A stretch of DNA of 64,000 nt from CF-46 sp963760735 (GTDB lineage: Bacteria > Chloroflexota > Limnocylindria > Limnocylindrales > CSP1-4): the NCBI GenBank assembly GCA_963760735.1, contig CAVXEB010000004.1, positions 1,364,001 to 1,428,000 on the forward strand. Reading direction: 5' to 3'. Positions within the stretch are counted from its first letter, which is position 1. Every line of letters begins with the position of its first letter. Made by a program: the position numbers and the translations under genes. Of the stretch, positions 28,051 to 37,094 are shown piece after piece. The notes beneath the pieces are model-generated. The model had not been told where the DNA came from, did no database searches, and worked only from the letters and a program-made list of their open reading frames with translations.

Positions 28051-29445
28051 CGAGCGCGCCGCCGGGTCGCCCCCTCGGGCCGGGTGAGAGCCCCACGGAG
28101 GGCGTCCGCGAGGGCGCCATCGTCGACGGGCTCGACGGAGCGCAGGTCGAGCAGAACGGCGCCATGCTCGATCCGACCGACCACCGCCGGCGATCCCGCC
28201 CGCAGTCGAGCCAGCAGGGCGTCGGGATCCAGCGCGGTGACACAGACCGCCCTCGACGGCAGGACCTGGCCCGGCAGCGACCCGCCGCCGACGGTCGCCT
28301 CGACCGCGGTGACCGTGACGGAACCGCCCGCGCGCGCGGCGACCGCCTGGGCGCGTCCGGTCAGTCCCTCGATCGGACGCCGCGATCTGGCGCCAGACGG
28401 GGACGTCCCGGACCGCCACGCCGGCCCGATACAGGCCGAGCGTCGCGGCCACGGCGGCGAGGACCACCTTGTCGGGTCGCATCGCCCGCGCCAGGGGGTC
28501 CTTGCGAAGCCGGGCCACGAGGTCCGCCCGGCCGACGATGAAGCCCGCCTGCGGCCCGCCGACGAGCTTGTCCCCGCTGAACGTCACGAGGTCGGCGCCG
28601 TCGGCAAGCCGCTCGGCGGGCATGGGCTCGTGGGCGAGGCCGAAGGCAGACGTATCGAGGAGTGCGCCGCTGCCGAGATCGTCGACGACCAGCGCACCGT
28701 GCCGGTGCGCCGCGGCGGCGAGAGCCTGCGCGTCCGGCGCTTCCACGAAGCCGGCCTGGCTGAAGTTCGACGGATGGACGCGCAGGACGAGCCGCGCCCG
28801 GCCGTCGGCCAGGACGTCCTCGAAGTCCGCGACGCGGGTCCGGTTCGTGGTTCCGACCTCGACGAGCCGTGCCCCGGCCCGCCGGACGATCTCCGGGATC
28901 CGCACGCCGCCGCCGATCTCCAGGAGCTCGCCGCGACTGACGGCGACGCCGCCACGACCGGCCAGCCCCACGGCGAGGGCGACGGCGGCCGCGTTGTTCG
29001 TCACGATCAGGGCGTCCTCTGCGCCGGTCAGGGCGACGAGGTGGGCCTCGGCGGCCCGATAGCGCCGCCCACGCCGGCCGCTCTCGCGATCCAGCTCGAG
29101 GAAGAGGGTCCCTTCGGCCGCGGCTCGAGCGGCGTCGACCGCCGCGGCCGGCCAAGGGGCGCGGCCGAGATTCGTGTGAACGATGACGCCCGTCGCGTTG
29201 ATGACGCGCTCGGGGCCGGGAGTCGATTCGAGGGCCGCGAGCCGGGCAACGACGATCTCTCCGAGCTCGTCCGGCGGGCGGGCGGCGGTTACGCGCGGCC
29301 CGGCCAGGCGCTCGCGCTCCTCGTCGACGACAGATCGGGCCATCGCGAGGACGGCGCCCGGGTCGCGATCGGCGGCGTGAGGTCGAACAACCGCGAGCAC
29401 GCGCTCCACGCTGGGGGGACGTCGCTCGCTCGGTCGGTCGCTCAC
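28047..29445 (-). CDS. selA: L-seryl-tRNA(Sec) selenium transferase SelA (needs a +1 frameshift)
   Basis: A PLP enzyme that converts Ser-tRNA(Sec) to Sec-tRNA(Sec) with selenophosphate. The N-terminal part is unmistakable: INATGVIVHTNLGRAP, TNNAAAVALA and the PLP lysine in SGDKLVGGPQAGF. After VPVWRQIAAS (28375) the frame degenerates into Arg/Gly-rich residues. The adjacent frame continues IEGLTGRAQAVAARAGGSV and later VTALDPDALLARLRAGSP, ending at a TGA (28047-28049) that overlaps selB. Skipping one base at 28374 gives 465 residues, against about 463 in E. coli. Either 2 bases were lost, a base-call error occurred, or the ribosome shifts here. Start is GTG. Confidence 0.88.
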
Positions 29446-29477
29446 GAGCGGATCATCGCAGGCTCCGCGCAGACGGC

Positions 29478-29636
29478 GACGCCGACGGCCGTCGCTCGCC
29501 GGAACGATCCCCCGACGGCAGCGAGCAGGTGCTCGATGCGGCCGACGTCTGGATCATCCCGCCCGGCGACGACGCATGGCTCCTCGGTGACGAGCCCGAC
29601 GTCGTTCTTGAGTTCATGCCGGCCGCCACGTCGTAG
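29478..29636 (+). pseudogene. Remnant of a cupin-domain gene
   Basis: One frame in the 515-bp gap between selA and the NmrA-like gene reads VLDAADVWIIPPGDDAWLLG and then DEPDVVLEFMPAATS before a TAG at 29634. This matches the last strands of small cupin proteins (the PPGHDAW-VGDEP region). The upstream part is not recognisable and there is no start codon with a ribosome site, so it looks like a decayed gene end. The rest of the gap (29637-29960) shows no gene. Confidence 0.4.
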
Positions 29637-29960
29637 CCCTCGGGCCCGACCTCATCGGCTCACGGGTCGCCGATCGTCGTCTGGGACCCGACCTCACACC
29701 GCACACACCGACTTGTTTCGGATCGCTGGATCGGTGCGTTGGCGCCCTTGCCAGCCACCTGCCGGGTTCGCAAGACTGCTTGTCCGGACCGCGCAGGTCC
29801 GCTTCATGCAGGCGCCGATGGACGTCATTCACGCCCCTCGGCTCGACCCTGCGGGCGGCGCCCGGCGAGAAGGCAGGCGAGTCGACCAGCCACCTTCCGG
29901 GCACCTTCGTCAGGCCAGGCTCTGGGAGTCCGATCACCAGAGAGGAAGGACGGGTACCTC

Positions 29961-30752
29961 ATGAAGATCGTGGTCATCGGCGGCACCGGGCTCATCGGCT
30001 CGAAGACCGTCGCCAGGCTGACCGAGGGCGGTCATGAGGTGATCCCCGCCTCGCCGCGTCTCGGCATCAACACGATCACCGGCGAAGGGCTCGCAGAGGC
30101 GCTTGACGGCGCGTCGGTCGTCATCGATGTGTCGAACTCGCCCAACTTCGAGTACGCGACCGCACTGCCGTTCTTCGAGCGGTCGACCCACACCCTGATT
30201 GCTGCGGAGAACGCCGCGGGCGTCGGGCACCACGTCGCCCTTTCCGTGGTCGGCACGAAGCCTCTCTCCGAGGGCGGCGATCCGGAGACGACGACCGCCG
30301 GCTACTTCCGGGCGAAGCTGACCCAGGAGGAGCTGATCCAGGCGTCGGGGATTCCGTACTCGATCGTCCACGCGACCCAGTTCTTCGAGTTCATCAAGGG
30401 GATCGCCGACGCGCAGACCGAAGGGACGACGGTTCGCCTTCCTCCGGTCCGGTTCCAGCCGATGGCCGCCGACGACGTGGCGGCGGCGGTTGCCCGGACC
30501 GCCGTCGGTGCTCCGCTGAACGGCATGGTCGAGGTTGGCGGGCCGGAGCAGTTCGGGTTCGACGAGCTGATGCGCGGGGCCCTCACGGCGTGGGAGGACC
30601 CGCGCGAGGTCGTCGCTGATCCAAAGGCGGGCTACTACGGCATCGCCGTCGGCGAACGGACCCTCGTGCCCGCGGACGGGGCCACCCTCGGCGAGGTCCG
30701 AATCGATGACTGGCTCCGGGAGTCCGCCGCCGCGCACGCCGTCGCGGTGTAG
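29961..30752 (+). CDS. NmrA/SDR-type NAD(P)-binding protein
   Basis: A 263-residue atypical short-chain dehydrogenase. The nucleotide-binding motif VVIGGTGLIGSKTVARL is at the N-terminus. The catalytic YxxxK is replaced by a YFRAKLTQEELI pattern typical of NmrA/isoflavone-reductase-like proteins, followed by IPYSIVHATQFFEF. Such proteins sense or reduce using NAD(P)H; the substrate is unknown. AGAGGAAGGACGG upstream supports the ATG at 29961. It is followed 92 bp later by an alpha/beta hydrolase on the same strand, possibly the same unit. Confidence 0.88.
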   Translation: MKIVVIGGTGLIGSKTVARLTEGGHEVIPASPRLGINTITGEGLAEALDGASVVIDVSNSPNFEYATALPFFERSTHTLIAAENAAGVGHHVALSVVGTKPLSEGGDPETTTAGYFRAKLTQEELIQASGIPYSIVHATQFFEFIKGIADAQTEGTTVRLPPVRFQPMAADDVAAAVARTAVGAPLNGMVEVGGPEQFGFDELMRGALTAWEDPREVVADPKAGYYGIAVGERTLVPADGATLGEVRIDDWLRESAAAHAVAV

Positions 30753-30844
30753 CCGCAGCGGCCAACGATCTGGCCGGTTGGTCGATCCCGCCCGGAGATT
30801 CGGCGCGGCCGCGTTCCCCGGCCAACGACGATGGAGGTCAAGCG

Positions 30845-31780
30845 ATGAGCGCCATGTCTGACCAGGCCCCTGCGCCGAACCCTCAAGCCCCGGCGAGCCC
30901 GGCCACCGATGATGCCGTAGCGCCGATCACCGAGCGGGAGCGCGAACAGATCGAGCGCGCGAATGCGACGACGGCCACACCGGTGGTCTTCATCCACGGG
31001 CTGTGGCTGCTGCCCTCGAGCTGGGACCGCTGGTCCGCGCTGTTCGAGGAGGCCGGGTACGTCGCGCTGACGCCGGACTGGCCGGATGATCCGGCAACGG
31101 TTGAAGAGGCCCGAGCGAACCCGAAGGCCCTCGCCAGGAAGACCCTGAAGCAGGTCGCCGATCACACGACCCAGGTCATCAACGCGTTGGACAGGAAGCC
31201 GGCGATCCTGGGGCACTCAACCGGCGGTCTGCTGGCGGAGATGCTGGCGGGCCGGGGCCTCTCGGCGGTCACGGTCGCGATCGACCCCGGAGTCTTCCGA
31301 GGGGTCCTGCCGCTGCCGTTCAAGGTGATCAAGGGAGTCGGCCCGTTCCTGGTCGACCCGCGCACGCGCGGCCGGGCGATCACGCTCACCTTCGACCAGT
31401 TCGAGTACGGATGGGCGAACGCGCTGGACGAGAAGGAGGGAAGGGAGCTCTACGACACGTTCCACGTCGCCGGCTCCGGGGTCTCCCTTGCGCAGATGGG
31501 CAATGCGAATCTCAACCCGTGGACGGAGGCGAAGGTCGACACGAAGAACCCCGACCGCGGCCCCCTCCTCATCATCGACGGCGAGAAGGACAACACGGTA
31601 CCGTGGGCGATCGCGGACGCCGCCTACAAGCGGCAGCAGCGCAACCCCGGCGTGACGGAGATCGTGAAGGTCCCGAACCGGGGCCACTCCCTCACGATCG
31701 ACCACGGCTGGCGCGAGGTCGCCGAGATCGCGCTCGCCTTCGTCAACAAGTTCGCTGCCCGTACCGCGGTCTCCGTGTAG
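30845..31780 (+). CDS. Alpha/beta hydrolase
   Basis: A 311-residue cytosolic hydrolase. The oxyanion region is VVFIHGLWLLPSSW, the nucleophile elbow GHSTGGLLAEML (Ser), the acid in LLIIDGEKDNTVPW, and the catalytic His in VPNRGHSLTIDHGW. The ~40-residue N-terminus is Ala/Pro-rich and probably disordered. Lipase/esterase-type activity is likely, but the substrate is unknown. A ribosome site (ATGGAGGTCAAGCG) precedes the ATG. A clear intrinsic terminator follows at 31811. Confidence 0.88.
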   Translation: MSAMSDQAPAPNPQAPASPATDDAVAPITEREREQIERANATTATPVVFIHGLWLLPSSWDRWSALFEEAGYVALTPDWPDDPATVEEARANPKALARKTLKQVADHTTQVINALDRKPAILGHSTGGLLAEMLAGRGLSAVTVAIDPGVFRGVLPLPFKVIKGVGPFLVDPRTRGRAITLTFDQFEYGWANALDEKEGRELYDTFHVAGSGVSLAQMGNANLNPWTEAKVDTKNPDRGPLLIIDGEKDNTVPWAIADAAYKRQQRNPGVTEIVKVPNRGHSLTIDHGWREVAEIALAFVNKFAARTAVSV

Positions 31781-31810
31781 CCCCGCGCATTCTTTCGGGG
31801 AGTTCGTTGA

Positions 31811-31846
31811 GACCGGCGAGGCGCGACGCCTCGCCGGTCGTTCGTT
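31811..31846. terminator. Intrinsic terminator, also downstream of tRNA-Sec copy 1
   Basis: The perfect 13-bp stem gaccggcgaggcg (31811-31823) pairs with 31827-31839 around the loop cga, followed by gttcgtt. It ends the hydrolase transcript on the plus strand. It also lies 31 bases beyond the 3' end of the minus-strand tRNA-Sec, so it may end that transcript too. Confidence 0.75.
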
Positions 31847-31870
31847 GCCCGGCCGACCCGTCGGGGAACG

Positions 31871-31967
31871 TGGCGGGAGCGCATGGGAGTCGAACCCACC
31901 ACGCCGCGCCGAGCGCCGCGTCACCGGTTTTGAAGACCGGGGGACCCACCGGGACCCCTCCGCTCCC
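31871..31967 (-). tRNA. selC: tRNA-Sec (UCA), copy 1
   Basis: A 97-nt selenocysteine tRNA including encoded CCA. The acceptor begins GGGAGCG and ends CGCUCCC-G-CCA. The anticodon arm CCGGU/ACCGG holds the loop CUUCAAA, with UCA as anticodon. The variable arm is long (ACGC-GCGC stem with loop UCG), and the T arm has GGGUUCGACUCCC. The extended acceptor and long extra arm set it apart from serine tRNA. It is identical to copy 2. The whole tRNA is inside the direct repeat. It reads UGA in the formate dehydrogenase gene. Confidence 0.95.
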
Positions 31968-31972
31968 AAAAC

Positions 31973-31978
31973 ATCGTA
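31973..31978 (-). promoter_or_regulatory. Putative -10 box of tRNA-Sec
   Basis: On the minus strand TACGAT lies 5 bases before the first tRNA base. It is the same in both copies (34614-34619 for copy 2). That is close for a -10 box of a mature 5' end, so it fits only if processing trims few bases. No clear -35 box is seen. Confidence 0.3.
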
Positions 31979-32074
31979 GCGAAGTCATCGGCTGTCGCCG
32001 GGAACGCGGCGACGATCACAGAGGTCGGCGACGGGTGAGCGACCGCCCTTTCGACCGACGAGTACCGTGGCACG

Positions 32075-32290
32075 GTGTCCGTCACCCTGGCCCTCACGAT
32101 CGCCGTGTTCGCGGTCGGCGTCGACGCCTACATCGTGGCCGCCGTCCTTCCGGCGATCGCCGACGACCTTCACAAATCGATCGCCGCGGCGAACGGCGCG
32201 GCGATCGACGCGGAGACGGCCCTCGCCCGAACGAGGCCGATGCCGTTGCGTCACCTACCGACCCGCAATCGAGCCCAGTCGGCCGAGTAG
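32075..32290 (+). pseudogene. Truncated duplicate of the MFS transporter 5' end
   Basis: The first 38 codons (SVTLALTIAVFAVGVDAY onward) are the same as the MFS gene at 34809 apart from one substitution (Lys for Glu). After 32189 the match ends and an unrelated 33-residue run follows to a stop at 32288-32290. Only one membrane helix remains, so it cannot be a transporter. It is the left-hand product of the duplication. The last bases overlap the 3' end of the glycosyltransferase gene on the other strand. Confidence 0.8.
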
Positions 32291-34495
32291 CCCGGAAGTC
32301 GACGGTCCGGTGTCCAGTACGTGGACCCGGTCGAGCAGCTCGGAGGCCGCCCGGCGGTATTCGGCCGGGGCCCGCTCCATGGTGTGGATCATCCGGGACA
32401 TGGCAGCGGCCGTGATGACGACCTCCGGGCCGAACGCCAGCTTGGACGGGTCGACTCGATAGACGACCGTCTGGTAACGGCTGGCCCCAGATGGCCACGA
32501 CCACTGCGCCACCTGCTCGATGCCCCGGGTCCGGCGAAGCATTTCGAGTTGCGGCGAGGGTGCACGGTCGCTGACCACATCGGTCTCGATCCAGATGGCG
32601 GGTCCGACGCGCCGAAAGAGATCGAGGAGCGAGCTGGCTCGGTATCCGAAGACCGAGGTCGCGTCCCGCCCCTCGGTCCACAAGGCCACCCAATCGTCCG
32701 GGCGCGCCCCGTCGGACGCCCTCAGTCCGAGGGCGCCTGCCGGGTCCACATGGATGCCGACATCCCGCTGGATCTCGACGAGGCGATAGTCGCCGACGAC
32801 CCGGAGGCCGGTTTCCATCGAGAGTCCGTTGCCAAAGACGACGGCAGAACCGGGCGGCAGGTGCTCCCGGATCCAGGCCGTGCTGGCCTCGGTGACGGAG
32901 GCGCGGGCCACGTCGCTGGCGGTCGCAGCGCTCGGCATGAAGAACGCCATGGCGCCGACTGCGCCAAGAACGACCACGAGCAGGGCGCCCGCGGTCTGCG
33001 CCGGGCGCCCCTCGATACGCAGGCGGCCCAGGGTCGAGGTGATGGCCTTCGTCCAACCGATGGCCGCGAGTGCAGCCAGAAAACCTAGCTGGGCGATGTA
33101 GTGTCGCGGCCCCTCGCCGACGGTGACGACAAGGAGGACGAACGGGAGCCCAACGATCATGGCAATCGCGAGGTCGTCGACGGCGTGTCCGTCCTCGGGG
33201 CGTAGCGGACCCAGGTCGCCCGTCGACGCTGGCGAGGGACAGCTGGAGCGCGACATCCACCGCCAGGCAAGGGCCAGCACCACCCCGGGGATGGCGATGG
33301 CGACCAGGGGCAGGTGATCCGGCCAGGTCCTCGCCAGGATCGCCCGGATCTGGGTGGCGTTCAGGAGTGCGGTGCCGATCGGGTTCGGAGCCACCGCGAA
33401 GTAGATTGCAAGGACCGCGGTCCAGGCGGCCGTCAGCGTCCATCCGAGTCGGGTGGCTCGTCGGGCACCGAGGACCTCCAACGGCTGGGAGCTCCATGGG
33501 GCGATCCGATCGATGCTGACCCCGAGGATCACCAGGACGCCGGCTCCGACCGCGATCGGGAGGAGCGTCCACGTTGGCGTCCCGAGCCGATAGACGCCGC
33601 CGACGCTGAGCGCATACACCACGAACCACCAGCTCGTGCCTACCGCGGCCGCAAGCAGAATCCCTGCTCCAGCACGACCCAGCCAGGCGATCCGTGTCGA
33701 TCGGACAAAGCCGGCGAGGATGGGAACGGGAGCGAACGGCAGCGCCAACTCCTTGATCAGGAATGCCGCTGCGAAGACCAGCCCGGCGGCAAGGCCCAGG
33801 GAGAAGGACCCGCGTCGGACGGCCGCGATCCCGAGGCCTACGTAAAGCATCGTAAGGGCAGCAGCGGGCAGATCGAGACCCATCCAGCCCGCAAGGTCCA
33901 GGAGGAACGGATACGCGAGCATGAATGCAGCCGCGAGCGGAGCGGCGATGTGCACCGAGCGCCATGCGAACCACGCCGTCATGCCGATGACGGCACCTGC
34001 TGAGAGCACCACCAGCGGGTGGCCCCAGGCGGTCGGGTCGATGCCGAGCGAGGCGGCCGGCACCTGCAGCACGAGCGGCCAGAGAGGTGAGTGGATCGAC
34101 GGGAAGTCGCCGAATACCGTCTCGAGCCCCCGGCCCGCAAGGAGGTTGGCTCCGATCCCGAGGTAATACGCCTCGTCCCAACCCGTGAAATGCATCGGAG
34201 CCAGCAACCGCAGGACCACGAACGTGCCGATACCCGCAGCGCTGAGCGCGATCGCGAACCAAGCTAGGACCGCCGACGGATCTCGCGAGGTCCAGGACGC
34301 GATCGCCGCGAACGAACGGCGGGATCGGCTGACTGTCGGCGTGTCGACATGGTCCACGGTTCGAGCCCCGGCGGCTCCCTCGGTTCCGCTCAACCTGCCC
34401 ATTCGAGGTGGGACGCTCGGATCTGTGGCCTCAGGCTCGATTGCGTCGGCGCCCACGGACGAAAGGGCGGTTCGCGGCGCACGAGGACGGGTCAT
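32255..34495 (-). CDS. GT39-like membrane glycosyltransferase / PMT-family protein
   Basis: A 746-residue polytopic protein with about ten helices, then a ~250-residue soluble C-terminal part. The first luminal loop holds the acidic motif FTGWDEAYYLGIGANL and the nearby FPSIHSPLWPLVL. This is the layout of GT39/ArnT-like enzymes, which move sugars from polyprenol phosphate to an extracytoplasmic acceptor. The GC content and codon use look somewhat lower than the neighbours'. The ATG at 34495 lies 16 bp after tRNA-Sec copy 2, and the gene is enclosed by the direct repeats. It is probably an inserted or rearranged passenger. Acceptor unknown. Confidence 0.75.
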   Translation of the reverse strand: MTRPRAPRTALSSVGADAIEPEATDPSVPPRMGRLSGTEGAAGARTVDHVDTPTVSRSRRSFAAIASWTSRDPSAVLAWFAIALSAAGIGTFVVLRLLAPMHFTGWDEAYYLGIGANLLAGRGLETVFGDFPSIHSPLWPLVLQVPAASLGIDPTAWGHPLVVLSAGAVIGMTAWFAWRSVHIAAPLAAAFMLAYPFLLDLAGWMGLDLPAAALTMLYVGLGIAAVRRGSFSLGLAAGLVFAAAFLIKELALPFAPVPILAGFVRSTRIAWLGRAGAGILLAAAVGTSWWFVVYALSVGGVYRLGTPTWTLLPIAVGAGVLVILGVSIDRIAPWSSQPLEVLGARRATRLGWTLTAAWTAVLAIYFAVAPNPIGTALLNATQIRAILARTWPDHLPLVAIAIPGVVLALAWRWMSRSSCPSPASTGDLGPLRPEDGHAVDDLAIAMIVGLPFVLLVVTVGEGPRHYIAQLGFLAALAAIGWTKAITSTLGRLRIEGRPAQTAGALLVVVLGAVGAMAFFMPSAATASDVARASVTEASTAWIREHLPPGSAVVFGNGLSMETGLRVVGDYRLVEIQRDVGIHVDPAGALGLRASDGARPDDWVALWTEGRDATSVFGYRASSLLDLFRRVGPAIWIETDVVSDRAPSPQLEMLRRTRGIEQVAQWSWPSGASRYQTVVYRVDPSKLAFGPEVVITAAAMSRMIHTMERAPAEYRRAASELLDRVHVLDTGPSTSGLLGRLGSIAGR

Positions 34496-34509
34496 CGCAT
34501 TGATCCTAG

Positions 34510-34923
34510 CGTGGCGGGAGCGCATGGGAGTCGAACCCACCACGCCGCGCCGAGCGCCGCGTCACCGGTTTTGAAGACCGGGGGACCCACCGGGACCCCT
34601 CCGCTCCCAAAACATCGTAGCGAAGTCATTGGCTGTCGCCGGGGGCGACCGATGGCGTCGTTGCCGGCTGCGCTGCTCGCTCACGGGCGTTTGAAGCCCG
34701 CTCGCTCCGCTGCTCTCCGGCGCCTTGCCCTCGGCCGTCCGCCGCGACGTTCGAGAGGTCGGCGACGGGTGAGCGACCGCCCTTTCGACCGACGAGTACC
34801 GTGGCACGGTGTCCGTCACCCTGGCCCTCACGATCGCCGTGTTCGCGGTCGGCGTCGACGCCTACATCGTGGCCGCCGTCCTTCCGGCGATCGCCGACGA
34901 CCTTCACGAATCGATCGCCGCGG
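34510..34923. repeat. Direct repeat, right copy (tRNA-Sec plus 5' end of MFS gene)
   Basis: This is the counterpart of 31869-32189. Block A is 34510-34643 and block B is 34754-34923. The 110 bp between them (34644-34753) is absent from the left copy. It holds an imperfect hairpin around cgggc-gtttgaa-gcccg. The right copy runs on into the complete MFS gene, so it is the ancestral junction on that side. Confidence 0.92.
34512..34608 (-). tRNA. selC: tRNA-Sec (UCA), copy 2
   Basis: Base-for-base identical to the copy at 31871-31967, including anticodon UCA in loop CUUCAAA, the long variable arm and encoded CCA. The glycosyltransferase gene starts 16 bp downstream on the same strand, so that gene may be read from the tRNA promoter. 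Bacteria with selenocysteine generally keep one tRNA-Sec gene, so two identical copies 2.6 kb apart are unusual. Confidence 0.95.
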
Positions 34924-36002
34924 TCGGCCTCCTGGCCTCCGCCTACAACCTGCCGACGGCGATCTTCTCGCCGATCTTCGGGCCGTTCTCCGACCGCCGC
35001 GGCCGGCGGACGGCCATGCTCATCGGGCTCGCGATCTTCGCGGTCGCGGCCGGTGGCTGCGTCATCGCGCCGACGCTTCCGCTGCTCCTCCTCGCGCGCG
35101 TCATCAACGGCCTCGGCGCGGCGATCATCCTGCCGGCGAGCTTCGCCTACGCCGCGGATCTCCCCTCCCCGACGGAGCGAGCCCGAGCGATGGCGATCGC
35201 GGTCTCGGCCTTCCCGCTCGCGAACCTGATCGGCCTGCCGATCGGGGCCCTGATCGCCGGCCTGTGGGGCTGGAAGGCGGCGTTCGGTTTCATCTGTCTC
35301 GTCGCGATCGTCGCGATCCTGCTCATCCGGCGGCTGCCCGAGGCGCCGCCCGTGCCCGCGTCGCAGAAGACCGGCTACCTCGACGCGTACCGCACGGTCC
35401 TCGGCGACCGCCGCGCTCTCGGCATCCTGTGGGTGACCTTCCTGTGGTTCGCCGCGTCGATGGGCCTCTTCATCTACCTGGGTGAGTTCTTCCACGAGGC
35501 GTTCGGCCTGTTGACGACCCAGGCCGGACTGGCCTATCTCGTCGTCGGGGTCGTGGGCGTCGCCGCGAGCCGGCTGTCCGGCCGGTTCCTCGAGCTCGTC
35601 GGTGCGCGGCGGACGGTCCTGATCGGGATCTCGGCGTTGATCGTCTGCACGTTCGTGCTTCCGTTCACGGTCGGCTTCCTGCCGCTGGCCCTGCTCGTGT
35701 TCGCGTTCTGGGCGTTCGGGACGTGGTTCGGCCTGCCCGGCCAGCAGACGATCGTCGCGTCGCTGTCGAGCCGCATCCGCGGCACGATGCTGGCGTTCAA
35801 CGGCAGTGCGCTGAATCTCGGCGGCGTCTTCGGCCCGATCATCACGGGTCAGATTCTCGTCGTGGGCGGCTTCGACGCAGCGGCCCGCTGGACGTCGCTC
35901 GTCGGACTTGCCGCGCTCGGCGTGGCGTGGTGGCGACTCCCTCGGCTGCTCCCGGACGAAGCGCCGGCAGCCGTCGAGGCCAGCACGGTGGTCGGATCCT
36001 GA
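34809..36002 (+). CDS. MFS transporter (12-helix)
   Basis: A 397-residue major facilitator resembling sugar-efflux or chloramphenicol-type exporters. Motif A after helix 2 is GPFSDRRGRRTAMLIG. Helix 1 is ALTIAVFAVGVDAYIVAAVL, and the second-half loop is SGRFLELVGARRTV. The GTG at 34809 is supported because the duplicated copy preserves exactly this start region. Its stop is 8 bp before selD, so they may be cotranscribed, but no selenium role is implied. Substrate unknown. Confidence 0.88.
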   Translation: MSVTLALTIAVFAVGVDAYIVAAVLPAIADDLHESIAAVGLLASAYNLPTAIFSPIFGPFSDRRGRRTAMLIGLAIFAVAAGGCVIAPTLPLLLLARVINGLGAAIILPASFAYAADLPSPTERARAMAIAVSAFPLANLIGLPIGALIAGLWGWKAAFGFICLVAIVAILLIRRLPEAPPVPASQKTGYLDAYRTVLGDRRALGILWVTFLWFAASMGLFIYLGEFFHEAFGLLTTQAGLAYLVVGVVGVAASRLSGRFLELVGARRTVLIGISALIVCTFVLPFTVGFLPLALLVFAFWAFGTWFGLPGQQTIVASLSSRIRGTMLAFNGSALNLGGVFGPIITGQILVVGGFDAAARWTSLVGLAALGVAWWRLPRLLPDEAPAAVEASTVVGS

Positions 36003-36010
36003 CCGGCTCT

Positions 36011-37094
36011 ATGATCGATGACATGACCACGCTCGATGCCCCGCGCCTGCCCGTTACCCGCCTGACCGAACTGACGGACTGCGGTGGCTGCGCGGCGAAG
36101 CTCGGGGCGGACCTGCTGGCCGATGCCTTGTCGGGACTCGGGGCGCAGCCGCAGCCGGACGAGCTGATCGCCGGGCTCGCGCCGGCCGACGACGCGGCCG
36201 CCTGGCGGATGAGCGACGACCTCGCGATCATCGGGACGCTCGACTTCTTCCCACCACTCGTCGATGACGCTCGCACGTTCGGGGCGATCGCCGCGGCGAA
36301 CGCCCTGAGCGACGTCTTCGCGATGGGCGGACGGGTCCTGTTCGCCCTGTCGATCGCGGCGTTCCCCGAGGAGCTGCCGCGGGACGTCCTCGCGGCCGTG
36401 TTCGACGGCGCGTCCGCGAAGGTCCGAGAGGCCGGCGGTACGCTCGCGGGAGGCCACACGATCCGCGACCCCGAGCCGAAATACGGCCTCGCGGTGATCG
36501 GCGCGGCGCATCCCGAGCGGTTGCTCCGGAAGGGCGGCGCGGCCGTCGGCGACCGCCTGATCCTCACGAAGCGGCTGGGCACCGGGGTGATCGTCAGCGG
36601 CAGCCGCCAGGGCCGGACCTCGGACGCGGACCTCGCCGGCGCGATCGACCAGATGCAGCGCCTGAACCGCGCCGCCTCGGAGATCCTGGTCGCGAACGGA
36701 ATCGCAGGCGCGACCGACGTGACCGGGTTCGGCCTCCTCGGGCATGGGCTCGAGATGGCCCGGGCGTCGGGAACGCGGTTCGTCTTCGAGGCAGCCTCAC
36801 TGCCGGCCCTCCCGGGCGCCCTCGACCTCGCGGCCGCCGGCGTCGAGACGGGCGGGGCCGCCCACAACCGTCGCTTCGTCCGACCGTCGCTGGACGCTGT
36901 CGCCGGAGGTCACCGACGATCGCGTCGTCCTCGCCCACGACCCGCAGACCTCGGGCGGGCTTCTCGCCGCGGTGCCGGATCACCGCCTGGCATCCGTCGA
37001 GGCCGGACTCGACGACGCCGGGGTCGAGCACTGGATCGTCGGTCGCGTCGAGGCTGTCACGAGCGGGTCGGAGCCGGGCGTCCGGCTCGCGTGA
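36011..37094 (+). CDS. selD: Selenide, water dikinase SelD (needs a +1 frameshift)
   Basis: Makes selenophosphate from selenide and ATP, the selenium donor for SelA. The catalytic C-x2-K is in TDCGGCAAKLG near residue 24 (Cys form, not Sec). Later hallmarks are DFFPPLVDDARTFG, AANALSDVFAMGG, GGHTIRDPEPKYGLAV, GATDVTGFGLLGH and AHNRRFV. After SLDA (36898) the frame turns Arg-rich. The adjacent frame continues SPEVTDDRVVLAHDPQTSGG and ends at 37094. Skipping 36899 gives 360 residues, close to the usual ~350. Cause: 2-base loss, base-call error or ribosomal shift. Start is the ATG at 36011 or 36023. The stop overlaps the next gene's GTG. Confidence 0.88.

Larger units (their letters stand above)
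31869..32189. repeat. Direct repeat, left copy (tRNA-Sec plus 5' end of MFS gene)
   Basis: Two blocks match the region at 34510-34923 almost exactly. Block A (31869-32002, 134 bp) contains the whole tRNA-Sec and differs at one base. Block B (32020-32189, 170 bp) contains the start region and first ~38 codons of the MFS gene and differs at about one base. Between the blocks this copy has 17 bp where the right copy has 110 bp. The near identity implies a recent duplication. Confidence 0.92.

Noticed and set aside
34644..34753. A further small RNA or tRNA in the block beside tRNA-Sec copy 2
   Set aside because: The tttgaa loop resembles an anticodon loop, but no acceptor, D or T arms can be drawn around it.
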